Counted from the stretch's first letter, positions 1 through 8,207 are shown. The stretch: DNA of 46,700 nucleotides from Faucicola sp041855445 (GCA_041855445.1 JBHAEG010000041.1:1-46700); one strand, 5' to 3'. A program made the numbers and translations. Notes: generated by a model from the letters alone, not told the origin.

Positions 1-55
1 ATGCAATATATAAGATGATAAACACTATATATCTTTTTTATTTAAATTAATTTTT

Positions 56-90
56 AAAAAACCGTCATTTTTGGCGGTTTTTCTTTTGTT
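56..90 (+). terminator. Rho-independent terminator of an upstream gene
   Basis: A 10-bp stem (57-66 with 73-82, one G.T pair) closes a 6-nt loop and is followed by a T-rich run. It lies upstream of the first ORF, so it probably ends a plus-strand gene left of the window. The A-run before the stem means it could also work on the minus strand. Confidence 0.75.
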
Positions 91-285
91 TTTTTTAAGA
101 ATTTTAACAAAAAAATCTTTTTTATATTTTTAAAGCTTTTTAAAGAAAATGACTGAAAGCCTTTCTATTACTGGGCTAAAATAAGGTAGAAAATTTTCAT
201 ATAACGAGATTTTTAGGGAATATGACGAGAAATAAATACAATTCTCGTATAATTAAGTATAATATATCATACCCATGATAACTTT

Positions 286-699
286 TTGATTAAAAGAATT
301 TTTTATCCATTTGTTGCCAAAGAAAATATCAATGTACAAAAAAATGTAGATAACATGACAGATGAAATTATCACTAAATCTGTATCAGTTAGACAAACAT
401 TTTCCCATTTTATTTATCATGTCGAAGAAAAACCTCAAATTAATAATGACAAAAAAACTCATCAGCAACTGTCATTATATTTAAGTGATGATTTGGGTAA
501 AGATTTAATTAAATTGCACCCTGATAATCAATTTGTGACAAAACACGATTGGTTGCCAGAACTGGCTCGTTACTATTTTGTAACGCAAACCGACAGTAAT
601 CAAAATGGCTATCTTGATGAACAAGATAACTCGTTTTATTACTTTATCGACTTTAATCATAGTAAACCTAAAGCTACAAATTATAATTTTATCCGATAA
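286..699 (+). CDS. Hypothetical protein with one EF-hand-like loop, possibly 5'-truncated
   Basis: I do not recognise this 137-aa ORF. The most telling part is near the C-terminus: residues 103-114 (DSNQNGYLDEQD) fit an EF-hand-type calcium loop with D/N at positions 1, 3 and 5, G at 6, a hydrophobic residue at 8 and an acid at 12. It is followed by an aromatic stretch (SFYYFIDF). The start is doubtful. The longest reading uses TTG at 286 with no Shine-Dalgarno sequence, and an in-frame ATG comes only at residue 24, also without one. The frame stays open back to 253. No signal peptide is visible. It could be a small gene with a weak start, or the remaining 3' end of a longer calcium-binding protein gene. 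The codon use and AT-richness match the neighbours. Confidence 0.4.
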   Translation: MIKRIFYPFVAKENINVQKNVDNMTDEIITKSVSVRQTFSHFIYHVEEKPQINNDKKTHQQLSLYLSDDLGKDLIKLHPDNQFVTKHDWLPELARYYFVTQTDSNQNGYLDEQDNSFYYFIDFNHSKPKATNYNFIR

Positions 700-875
700 T
701 TATAGTTTTTGTTCTATATAAATAGATTTATATCTAAAAATCTACTAAGCACAGCAAACAAATCGATAACAAAAACAATAAAAAATTTAATAAATATCAA
801 TAGCTTAAACTTATTTAATTAAAATTGGCATACTTTGTGAAATAACTAAAATACAATGAAACAAAGGATAACGCC

Positions 876-2177
876 ATGACAGATATCGTGACTGAATTAG
901 CCAACCAAGCCAAAGCGGAAAAAATGGCACAAATTCAAGCCTCTTTAGCAAAACAGCTTGAAAATGATTTGCCTTATCAAGTGATGCAAGATGAGGGAAT
1001 GCCTGTAAAAATGTGGACAAAAGGCGTAATGGTCGATGAAAAATCACAACGTCAATTATTACAAACCGCAAAAATGCCTTTTATTTATAAATGGGTTGCC
1101 GTAATGCCCGATGTGCATTATGGGCTTGGAGCGACCATTGGCAGTGTTATTCCTACTAAAGGGGCGATTATTCCAGCGGCAGTTGGTGTGGATATTGGTT
1201 GTGGAATGATGGCAACTCGTACAAGCCTAACCGCAAGCGATTTACCTGATAATTTACACGCATTGCGTACTGAGTTGGAACGCTTAATTCCACATGGTTT
1301 GACTGCTGGTCGCCGTGATAAGGGTTCTTGGGAAAATCCACCTGAACATATCGATACGGCTTGGGCAGAGTTAAAAGCGGATTTTGATTTAATTTGTGCC
1401 AAATACCCTAAACTTGCCAAAACCAATAACCATAAACATTTAGGAACTTTGGGAACAGGTAATCATTTTGTAGAAATCTGTCTAGATGAATATGACCAAG
1501 TTTGGATAATGTTACATTCAGGGTCTCGTGGTGTGGGCAATGCGATAGGACGTTTTTTTATTGAATTAGCCAAAAAAGACATGGAAAAATATTTCATCAA
1601 CTTACCAAATAAAGATTTAGCCTATTTGGTGGAAGGTTCAGAATATTTTGATGATTATTGTTTTGCGGTGGGTTGGGCTCAACGTTTTGCTATGAAAAAT
1701 CGGGAAATGATGATGCAATCAGCGATTAAAGCCCTTGCGACCATTATTCCAAAACCGTTTGATGCTCGCCTTGAAGCGGTGAACTGTCATCATAACTATA
1801 TTGCCAAAGAAGAACATTTTGGCGAAGAAGTGTTCGTTACTCGTAAAGGGGCTGTACGGGCAAGACTTGGTGAATACGGAATTATTCCCGGTTCAATGGG
1901 GGCTAAATCGTTTATTGTGCGTGGTAAAGGTAATCATCAATCATTTTGTTCATGTTCGCATGGAGCAGGGCGAGTGATGAGCCGAACCGAAGCCCAAAAA
2001 CGTTTTACTGTGGCTGACCAAATTGCCCAAACCGAAGGCGTAGAATGTCGTAAAGATGCAGGCGTGATTGATGAAATTCCGTCCGCATATAAAAATATTG
2101 ATGATGTGATGAAAGCACAAAGCGATTTAGTAGAAGTGGTTTATACTTTAAAACAGATTGTTTGTGTAAAAGGCTAA
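876..2177 (+). CDS. rtcB: RNA-splicing ligase RtcB
   Basis: RtcB joins RNA 2',3'-cyclic phosphate or 3'-phosphate ends to 5'-OH ends using GTP and Mn2+, acting in RNA repair in the cytoplasm. The 433-aa sequence (E. coli RtcB is about 408) has the family blocks in order: a PDVH stretch near residue 78, VDIGCGM with the metal-ligand Asp106 and Cys109, LGTGNHFVEI near 190, and CSCSHGAGRVMSR near 360, whose His is the expected guanylylated residue. The start ATG is preceded by AAAGGATA. No RtcR (sigma-54 regulator) or RtcA gene is adjacent, unlike in E. coli. A perfect hairpin begins at the stop codon, and two small unknown genes follow on the same strand. Identification is firm. Confidence 0.97.
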   Translation: MTDIVTELANQAKAEKMAQIQASLAKQLENDLPYQVMQDEGMPVKMWTKGVMVDEKSQRQLLQTAKMPFIYKWVAVMPDVHYGLGATIGSVIPTKGAIIPAAVGVDIGCGMMATRTSLTASDLPDNLHALRTELERLIPHGLTAGRRDKGSWENPPEHIDTAWAELKADFDLICAKYPKLAKTNNHKHLGTLGTGNHFVEICLDEYDQVWIMLHSGSRGVGNAIGRFFIELAKKDMEKYFINLPNKDLAYLVEGSEYFDDYCFAVGWAQRFAMKNREMMMQSAIKALATIIPKPFDARLEAVNCHHNYIAKEEHFGEEVFVTRKGAVRARLGEYGIIPGSMGAKSFIVRGKGNHQSFCSCSHGAGRVMSRTEAQKRFTVADQIAQTEGVECRKDAGVIDEIPSAYKNIDDVMKAQSDLVEVVYTLKQIVCVKG

Positions 2178-2202
2178 AAAGGGTTATCTATGTAACCCTT
2201 TT
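2177..2202 (+). terminator. Perfect 10-bp hairpin at the rtcB stop
   Basis: Arms at 2177-2186 and 2193-2202 pair perfectly around a 6-nt loop (TCTATG). The last A of the rtcB stop codon is the first base of the stem. Only four T follow before the GGAG Shine-Dalgarno of the next gene, so termination may be partial. The hairpin could equally stabilise the rtcB 3' end or affect ribosome access to the next start. Confidence 0.55.
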
Positions 2203-2213
2203 GGAGTAATACA

Positions 2214-2660
2214 ATGTGTTATGAACTCATCATTAGCACCAATTATCCTGATGATTTAGGCCGATTAAATCAACCGAATATTTATTTTGAAAAAATGGAG
2301 CAGGATAATGTTTGCCAAAATTTAAAATATCCTTATCAATACAGAATAGCGACTATGTATCCAAATTGCTGTAGCTGTTATTTACGAATATTTGGATTTG
2401 ATATGGCAGAAGCATTTAATTTTGAATTTGTACCTTATCAAGATTGGTGCGAAGAATTAAACGAAAATTTTGATAATGCTCAATTTTTATTTCAAGTAAT
2501 TAAAAATTTAGTCAATCAAGGTTTTAATGTAGATAGTTTTCTTGCGTGGAATAGTGAAGAAAATAATCCAGCTCTAAAATCGATGACTGTTAAAGTCAAT
2601 CAAACCGTAAAAGAAAATTTTGCATTTATTCATGAAGTTTATTTTAATTATGAAAAATAA
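2214..2660 (+). CDS. Hypothetical protein downstream of rtcB (CCSC motif)
   Basis: This is a 148-aa protein without a signal peptide or membrane segment. It begins MCYELIIST and carries a Cys-rich patch NCCSCYLR near residue 51, followed by an acidic, aromatic C-terminal half. I recall small bacterial proteins with a similar opening and a CSC patch annotated only as hypothetical, but I cannot name a domain. The start is supported by TTTTGGAG 10 bp upstream. It sits 36 bp after rtcB on the same strand, separated by the hairpin at 2177-2202, and 43 bp before the coiled-coil gene. The three may form an operon. The Cys patch might bind metal or be redox-active, which is inference only. Confidence 0.75.
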   Translation: MCYELIISTNYPDDLGRLNQPNIYFEKMEQDNVCQNLKYPYQYRIATMYPNCCSCYLRIFGFDMAEAFNFEFVPYQDWCEELNENFDNAQFLFQVIKNLVNQGFNVDSFLAWNSEENNPALKSMTVKVNQTVKENFAFIHEVYFNYEK

Positions 2661-2703
2661 ATGTGAATATGATTAATTTTATATTTAAATGATAGGAATA
2701 AAT

Positions 2704-3339
2704 ATGGCGACTTATACCTTAACTCGTGCTTTATCTCGCATAAAGGTACTAAAAGATAAATTACAAAAATCTAGCAATGATGAATATATTGCAACCATCA
2801 ATACAATTAAAAAAGACAGTGAAGAATATCATTTTTTACAACAAAAACTCATTGCCAATGCTCAGGCAAATGCAGATATTGCTAAAGAAATCATTCGATT
2901 AAAATTGGCTGTTGAGCAATCCAATTTGCAAACGATGGTCACCATTCATGATAAACAAATGAGTGTACGAGAAGCGATAGAATTAAAACATTTATATGAA
3001 AATTATTTAATTCATATTGCTTCAACCATGCAACAGCAATTAAATGTGGCAAAAAACAAACAGTTAAAAGCAAATCAAGAAATTGAAAAAGCTCAAGAGG
3101 AAACGATTAAAACGTTAGCAAATGCAGGTGTTGAATTAACTCAAACTCAAATTGATGCACGAATAAAATCATCGATTGATACGGTACGTTTAACCAAAGA
3201 AATTATGTTATTATCCTTTGATAAGTCGGTGAATGCTCAGGAAGCTGTTGAGAATTATCAAGTTATGGTTCAAAGTTTTTTAGATGAAGTGGATTATGTG
3301 TTAAGTGAAATCAATGCAATTACAAAAATTGAAATTTAA
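2704..3339 (+). CDS. Predicted coiled-coil protein, function unknown
   Basis: This is a 211-aa soluble, Lys/Glu/Gln-rich protein dominated by predicted helix. The opening TLTRALSRIKVLKDKL and long stretches such as EIEKAQEETIKTL suggest extended coiled coil over much of its length. There is no signal peptide, membrane segment or catalytic motif. ATG 2704 is preferred over ATG 2689 because AGGA lies 6 bp before it. It resembles in style small helical phage- or accessory-type proteins, but I cannot assign a family. It follows the Cys-motif gene on the same strand and may belong to an rtcB transcription unit. No terminator with a good T-run is seen after it. Confidence 0.75.
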   Translation: MATYTLTRALSRIKVLKDKLQKSSNDEYIATINTIKKDSEEYHFLQQKLIANAQANADIAKEIIRLKLAVEQSNLQTMVTIHDKQMSVREAIELKHLYENYLIHIASTMQQQLNVAKNKQLKANQEIEKAQEETIKTLANAGVELTQTQIDARIKSSIDTVRLTKEIMLLSFDKSVNAQEAVENYQVMVQSFLDEVDYVLSEINAITKIEI

Positions 3340-4019
3340 AATTGCTTAATATATCCTGATATACTCGAAAAAGAGTTTAAGTTTTTCATTACAAATAGCG
3401 ACCGAAAAATATTAAAAATCTTTATTTTTTGCATGAGTCTAAACAGAAAGTTTCTGTTGATGATGAAAGTTAAAAAATAAACGCTTAACGTTTAAAGTTT
3501 AATCGATTAAAGTTTAAAATTAAACGTTTAAAGTTTATCAAATCCTAGAAAATGGGTTTATGGCGAAAAGATTGCCAAATGTTTTCCACTAGGCTGGTCG
3601 TGTGTTTGTGATGGGTTAGATTTTTATTATTACTACTGAAGTAACGGTAAAACTTGATATTAAAAAGATATTTAGTGAACGTCATTTACATGATATTATA
3701 AAAATAAATTTAGTTTAAAGCACTCAAAACTAATCAAACCAATCATAAATAAACACATAATTTGTTTAGTTTTATTAAAAATATATAGTGGATAAATTTT
3801 ACTTATCTATACCTAAACTAAATCTAGTAAATCATCAGTTACTAACGGATTGATAGAATAATTTTCAGCTAAATTAATCACCAATTGACAAAATATCAAT
3901 AACTACCATTATCATAAATCAACAAACGCTTGCATCTTAAAACCCAATTTCTGCATTTTATAATAAAACTTGTTGGAAAATGACTCACCAGTCATGTATG
4001 ATAACAGGGTTAAATATCA
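3340..4019. other. 680-bp gene-free AT-rich region with short repeats
   Basis: No convincing gene is present. At 3485-3537 the octamer AAAGTTTA occurs three times (3494, 3509, 3530), two of them inside near-identical 17-18-bp units that include AACGTTTAAAGTTTA. From about 3560 to 3715 a plus-strand frame reads through with only two stops (ATG GCG AAA AGA... to TAA), which could be a decayed gene, but I recognise no family. The right end holds the promoter of the TetR-gsp operon. Confidence 0.5.
3973..4002 (+). promoter_or_regulatory. Promoter with palindromic operator for the TetR-gspHIJK unit
   Basis: A sigma70-type promoter is visible: TTGGAA at 3973-3978, an 18-bp spacer, and TATGAT at 3997-4002, 30 bp before the TetR ATG. 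The spacer contains a perfect inverted repeat ATGACT-CACC-AGTCAT (3980-3985 and 3990-3995). A TetR dimer bound there would block RNA polymerase, so autoregulation is the natural reading; this is inference from position and symmetry. Confidence 0.6.
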
Positions 4020-4031
4020 GTGGAGTGGCAC

Positions 4032-4637
4032 ATGAGCCGTCAGCAACTATTTAAAGAACGAGAAGAAAGTATTTTATCGATTGCTGAACAATTATTGTTA
4101 GAATCAGGCGAAGGAAATATTACATTGGATAGTTTGGCTGACCAGCTTGACCTCGCCAAAGGCACATTATATAAGCATTTTACCAGTAAAGATGAACTTT
4201 TTTTGCGTATTATTATCCGTCATGAAGAACGACTGTTACAACTTAATCTTATCAATGATAGTGCTTCTGCAGGGGTAGCTCGTATGGTGTTGTATCAGCT
4301 GTTAAATCCACAAAAAACCATGTTGCTTAATCAGATTGAAGAACGTCTTGCCAGCTCTGCAATTGGTCTAAATAAGCTTTTTTCTCAACTGTATCACATT
4401 CGCCGAAAACGTATGAAATGTTTAGTAATGGTAACAACTGAATATTTGCAATCTCAAAATAGTAGTTTATCACCTCGAGATTATTTATCGACAATTTGGG
4501 CAATTGGACAAGGTGGTGCAGGTTTGCTAAATTCGAGTTTTTATCAACGTTATTTGGGGCGACGAGATACGTTACGCATTGCTTTAGTTCAACAGATTTT
4601 AGATTTACCCAAACAATATCCGATAATACAGCATTAA
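4032..4637 (+). CDS. TetR/AcrR-family transcriptional regulator
   Basis: This 201-aa protein has an N-terminal TetR helix-turn-helix: residues about 10-55 include ITLDSLADQLDLAKGTLYKHF, the family's recognition-helix pattern, followed by SKDELFLRII. The C-terminal ligand/dimer domain is family-typical but not diagnostic of a ligand. ATG 4032 is chosen because GGAG lies 7 bp before it; a GTG at 4020 in frame overlaps that site and is unlikely. The gene ends 4 bp before gspH, so it is probably cotranscribed with the type II secretion pseudopilin genes. The palindrome inside its own promoter suggests it represses itself and the operon. The inducing signal cannot be told from the sequence. Confidence 0.9.
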   Translation: MSRQQLFKEREESILSIAEQLLLESGEGNITLDSLADQLDLAKGTLYKHFTSKDELFLRIIIRHEERLLQLNLINDSASAGVARMVLYQLLNPQKTMLLNQIEERLASSAIGLNKLFSQLYHIRRKRMKCLVMVTTEYLQSQNSSLSPRDYLSTIWAIGQGGAGLLNSSFYQRYLGRRDTLRIALVQQILDLPKQYPIIQH

Positions 4638-4641
4638 TTTT

Positions 4642-5283
4642 ATGAAAAATCAACTTTTAATAAACCAGTCTCAGCAAGGCTTTAGCTTAGTTGAAATCAT
4701 GGTGGTTGTGGTGATTTTAACAATTTTTGCAGGAATGATGACTTTATCCGTGGGTAGTAGCGACAGTCGAAAAAATATGGCTTTTTATGAACATTTACAA
4801 AGTAATTTACGCTATATTCGTTTGCTTTCTGCCGAACAAATGCAACCTTACGGTATTTTTTTAAAGAAAAACAATGACGGTTATCAAATTGTCACTGTAA
4901 AACTGGATAATGCTTATGTTCATCAGCAAACGCTTCAACAAGAAAACAGTAAAAATAAAATGGAATTATCGGTGAATATTGGGCAAACTGCACAACAACA
5001 AGCTACTTGGAAAATTGATAATCAAATGCCTGCATTAGACATTCCACATGGCATTGAAATCAGCATTACTGCATTAGATAATCCAGCATCACTTGTAAAT
5101 CAACAAAATTTGCCAGCATGGTTTACTAATCAGCAGTCTCCCCCTGTCATTTGGTTTGGCACGGGTGAAGCAACACCTGTACAAATCCAAGTTAATAAAA
5201 AAAATATAGCAGAAGGTCATGTTTATCCTGTTGCTAATCCCTTAATTATTAATATGTCAGGAGCGGTGGAAGTGGCAAAATGA
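4642..5283 (+). CDS. gspH: Type II secretion minor pseudopilin GspH-like
   Basis: This is a minor pseudopilin of the type II secretion system, part of the periplasmic pseudopilus that pushes folded proteins through the outer-membrane secretin. The 213-aa sequence has a short positively charged leader, then the prepilin peptidase site G|FSLVE (residues about 13-18) with the conserved Glu at +5, followed by a hydrophobic helix (IMVVVVILTIFAGM). The C-terminal globular part is poorly conserved. The H assignment rests on gene order H-I-J-K and length. It lacks a visible Shine-Dalgarno and starts 4 bp after the TetR stop, so translation is probably coupled. It overlaps gspI by 4 bp (ATGA). Confidence 0.85.
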   Translation: MKNQLLINQSQQGFSLVEIMVVVVILTIFAGMMTLSVGSSDSRKNMAFYEHLQSNLRYIRLLSAEQMQPYGIFLKKNNDGYQIVTVKLDNAYVHQQTLQQENSKNKMELSVNIGQTAQQQATWKIDNQMPALDIPHGIEISITALDNPASLVNQQNLPAWFTNQQSPPVIWFGTGEATPVQIQVNKKNIAEGHVYPVANPLIINMSGAVEVAK

Positions 5284-5690
5284 ATGCAAAAAATTTAATA
5301 AAATCAAAATATTATCAAGGATTCACTTTATTAGAAGTGATGGTTGCATTAGCGATTTTAGCGGTAGTTGCCATTTCTGCCAGTCAAGCTAGCCGAAGCT
5401 ATTTACTGTCAGTACAAAATATTAAAACCCGTACGCTTGCCCATTTTGTCGCAGAAAATACCTTAGTTGATTTAAGAGTTAATCAAGTTTGGCTAACATC
5501 TCCAATGACACGACAAGTGAATGAACAAGGACAACAATGGCAAGTCACGATTACCCCACAAAATACAATGGTTGATACAATTAAACAAATTAGTATTGCA
5601 GTCGCTCCTATCAATCAACATGGTGTGATACAAAATAACGTTGTCGATTTAGAAGCCATGCTTAGTAAACCAGCGGAAACTCAGCCATGA
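5280..5690 (+). CDS. gspI: Type II secretion minor pseudopilin GspI
   Basis: GspI is the minor pseudopilin that nucleates the tip complex with GspJ and GspK in the inner membrane. At 136 aa it has the usual size. The prepilin motif G|FTLLEVMVALAILA (around residue 15) carries the +5 Glu. This is followed by the family pattern of a 'LAHFVAENTLVDLRV' helix that in GspI/PulI-type proteins reads A..VAENxL. It overlaps both neighbours by 4 bp (ATGA junctions at 5280 and 5687), the arrangement expected for translational coupling and equal production of tip subunits. Confidence 0.93.
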   Translation: MNAKNLIKSKYYQGFTLLEVMVALAILAVVAISASQASRSYLLSVQNIKTRTLAHFVAENTLVDLRVNQVWLTSPMTRQVNEQGQQWQVTITPQNTMVDTIKQISIAVAPINQHGVIQNNVVDLEAMLSKPAETQP

Positions 5691-6490
5691 CCTATCGCCA
5701 TTCACATGGATTTACATTGCTTGAGTTGATGTTAGCATTGGCAATTTTTGCAATGTTAGCAACGGCTGGTTGGCAAGTGATGGATAGTCTTACGAAAAGC
5801 CGTGACCGTGCCAAATTGCAAATTGACCAACTTAGCGAGCTTCAATATGCCTATTTGCAACTATCACAAGATTTTGCCCAAACTGTCAATTATGTCGTAA
5901 TGCCAACCAATCTTAGCAAAGCTAATCTGCAACAAAATCCACCCGAGCCAACATTTACCCTAAATCAGCAACATGTTAAATTTATACGTTTTGCTAATCC
6001 TGACCCACGATTAAACGTTTCACCTGTACTGGCAAAAATAGAATATCAAATTATTGATGGTAAACTGATTAAAAATCGTTATTATCAATTACAACCCAAT
6101 CAACAAGAAATCCCTGTTTCAACGGTGCTATTAACCAATATTGACAATGCTCAGTGGTCAGCACTTACCCCAGAAACCGTCAATCGTTTTCCTGACAATG
6201 AAACTTTAAGAAAAATTCAAGAAGAAAACCAAAAAAATCAGGAAGAGAACGCTCAATCAGCTCAAAACAATGTCCAAAACTCTAATAAACAACCCAGTTA
6301 TGATTTAGCAAATTATCAACAACTACCTAAAGCCGTCACCTTACAATTTAACTATCATCAGCAACCCATCATTTGGCGATTTACTATCCCGCCACAACCC
6401 CCAACCAAAGTTGCACAAAATACAACTAAACCAACCAATAACAACAATAATAACCAAAACAATCAAACGCCAAATCAAGGAGCCAATTAA
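5687..6490 (+). CDS. gspJ: Type II secretion minor pseudopilin GspJ with Asn-rich tail
   Basis: GspJ forms the pseudopilus tip with GspI and GspK. The 267-aa product opens with the prepilin site HG|FTLLELMLALAIFAM and the +5 Glu, then a typical GspJ region (QLSELQYAYLQLSQDFAQ, residues about 45-65) and a globular domain. It is longer than common GspJ proteins (about 200-230 aa). The extra length includes a Gln/Glu/Asn-rich insertion at about residues 180-205 and a C-terminal Pro/Thr/Asn-rich tail with runs of Asn. These segments look disordered. It is one base from gspK (stop 6490, gspK ATG 6492). Confidence 0.92.
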   Translation: MTYRHSHGFTLLELMLALAIFAMLATAGWQVMDSLTKSRDRAKLQIDQLSELQYAYLQLSQDFAQTVNYVVMPTNLSKANLQQNPPEPTFTLNQQHVKFIRFANPDPRLNVSPVLAKIEYQIIDGKLIKNRYYQLQPNQQEIPVSTVLLTNIDNAQWSALTPETVNRFPDNETLRKIQEENQKNQEENAQSAQNNVQNSNKQPSYDLANYQQLPKAVTLQFNYHQQPIIWRFTIPPQPPTKVAQNTTKPTNNNNNNQNNQTPNQGAN

Positions 6491-6491
6491 T

Positions 6492-7451
6492 ATGCAACAT
6501 TCACAAAAAGGCGTAGCATTATTAACGATTTTGTTGTTAGTGGTATCCATTACTGTGGTTGCAGGAAGTATGCTTGCCAGCCAGCGAGTGATGTTACGTC
6601 AATTTGTCCTCACAAAAAATCAAGACCAATTACGAGAATATGCCATTGCAGGGGAGATTTTTGCCAGTCAAATTATTCAAGAAGATGCTAAAATTACCCA
6701 GACTGATAGTTTGCAAGATATTTGGGCAAAACCGTTACCCCCATATCCTGTTCGTCAAGGTGTCGTTGAAGTCAGTATTCAAGATAATGCAAAATTTTTT
6801 AATATCAATAATTTATATTATAATGGCAAGGTTGATGAACAGGCATTGACATATTTTAAACGTTTATTAATTTCTCAAGATATTGAACCTGAAATCGCTA
6901 ATGCGATACTAGACTGGCAAGACCCAGATAGCGAGTCCATCGCTGAAGGTGGTGCAGAAGCCGATTTTTACCAAAGTGCTAACCAAACAACCCCCATGCC
7001 CATTGCTAATCAACCATTTTTAACCATTGATGAACTTGCCTATGTTCGAGGCATGGATAATGAAAAATTAGCAAAATTACGTCCATTTGTAACCGCCGTA
7101 CCGTTTTTTTTACCAATGAACATCAATACTGCCAGTCCTGAATTATTGATGGCGTTAGCCGATGGCAAAGCAATGGATTTAGCTAACTGGGCAACTGCTC
7201 GTCATACCAGTATGGCAATAGAAAGCGTAGAAGCGTTTTGGAAGTTACCCCAATTTTCCCAAGTCCCTAGCAATGAGCAACAAGCTGTCAATCATTTACT
7301 TGATGTACAAAGTTTAAGTTTTCGGGTACTCATTACCACGAAAGTTGATAATCGTACTCACTATTTCATCAGCCAGCTTGCAAAAAAACAAGGGGTTGTT
7401 AGTGCCTTTAATCGACAATTTTTAGCGTTTAAGCCAGTCAATTGGGATTAA
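6492..7451 (+). CDS. gspK: Type II secretion minor pseudopilin GspK
   Basis: GspK caps the pseudopilus tip. The 319-aa protein has a leader with cleavage site KG|VALLTILLLV; like known GspK proteins it lacks the +5 Glu (Thr here). It contains the family features AILDWQDPDS (residues about 147-156), DELAYVRGM, and the helix-hairpin-helix-like MNINTASPELLMAL near 208-221. ATG 6492, with AAGGAG about 8 bp upstream, is preferred over an upstream ATG at 6411 inside gspJ, which would add 27 residues and spoil the leader. The last four bases overlap the end of the convergent fabR-like gene, with no room for a terminator between them. Confidence 0.95.
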   Translation: MQHSQKGVALLTILLLVVSITVVAGSMLASQRVMLRQFVLTKNQDQLREYAIAGEIFASQIIQEDAKITQTDSLQDIWAKPLPPYPVRQGVVEVSIQDNAKFFNINNLYYNGKVDEQALTYFKRLLISQDIEPEIANAILDWQDPDSESIAEGGAEADFYQSANQTTPMPIANQPFLTIDELAYVRGMDNEKLAKLRPFVTAVPFFLPMNINTASPELLMALADGKAMDLANWATARHTSMAIESVEAFWKLPQFSQVPSNEQQAVNHLLDVQSLSFRVLITTKVDNRTHYFISQLAKKQGVVSAFNRQFLAFKPVNWD

Positions 7452-8107
7452 CGTTCCCGCCAATTGCTAACACCATAAAATAGCAACTGGGCTTGTTGGG
7501 TACAATGTTCTAAATAATCTATTTTTTCTTTTGCTACATTATTATTAGTCAATGTTGATGATTGGACAACTAAACCATTAAGCATTAACCAGTCATAAAC
7601 CCATGAAAAAAATAAATTAACGCCCATATCTGCAATGAGTAATCGCATATCATCGGTTAAATGCTGAAATGCTGGCTGTAATCCTAAATCATCGGCTAAA
7701 ATTTGATTAAATAAACGAATTTGTTCACCTAATGCCTCTTGGACTTGTGGATTTCCGCCATAACGTTCCGTAACGATAAAATGCCAATAACTTGGGTGTT
7801 TATCAATCGCTTTAAAAAATAATTTAATACTGGTTGCAATTTGACGGTCAAAAGTACGTTTTTTACCAACTTGTAAATGCTCTCGCAATTCTGCCAAGGC
7901 TGTACCTAATTCTTCTTTGACCAAACACGCCCCTAGTGCATTCATATCGGAAAAATGTCGATAAAAAGCAGTCGGCACAACGCCGACCTCACGGGTGATT
8001 TGACGTAATGAAATTGAACTAAACGACCGCCCTGTCATGCAAACTTGCAATACAGCATGAAAAAAAGCTTGTCGAGTTTGGCGTTTTTGTTCATCACGAG
8101 AATTCAT
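7448..8107 (-). CDS. fabR: TetR-family regulator, FabR/DesT-like
   Basis: This 219-aa TetR-family protein has an N-terminal HTH reading FSSISLRQITREVGVVPTAFYRHF (residues about 29-52), very close to the FabR/DesT signature. FabR represses unsaturated fatty-acid synthesis and desaturase genes in response to the acyl-CoA/ACP pool. The C-terminal part includes FFKAIDKHPSYWHFIVTERYGG, also FabR-like. ATG 8107, preceded by AGG, is preferred to the GTG at 8113. It overlaps the gspK 3' end by 4 bp in convergent orientation and lies about 100 bp downstream of the PPK2 gene. Its likely targets (fab or des genes) are not in the window. The symbol is by similarity. Confidence 0.85.
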   Translation of the reverse strand: MNSRDEQKRQTRQAFFHAVLQVCMTGRSFSSISLRQITREVGVVPTAFYRHFSDMNALGACLVKEELGTALAELREHLQVGKKRTFDRQIATSIKLFFKAIDKHPSYWHFIVTERYGGNPQVQEALGEQIRLFNQILADDLGLQPAFQHLTDDMRLLIADMGVNLFFSWVYDWLMLNGLVVQSSTLTNNNVAKEKIDYLEHCTQQAQLLFYGVSNWRER

Positions 8108-8207
8108 ATTCACCTATTTATTTCATCATAGCTCGGCACAACCAGCGGAATTTTAACAGATAGCACCACATTTGAAAATAGGTAACCATAAATACCCAAT
8201 AAGCAGT

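Noticed and set aside
3485..3537. CRISPR array or transposon end
   Set aside because: Only three short AT-rich copies, no spacers of constant length and no adjacent transposase or cas gene.
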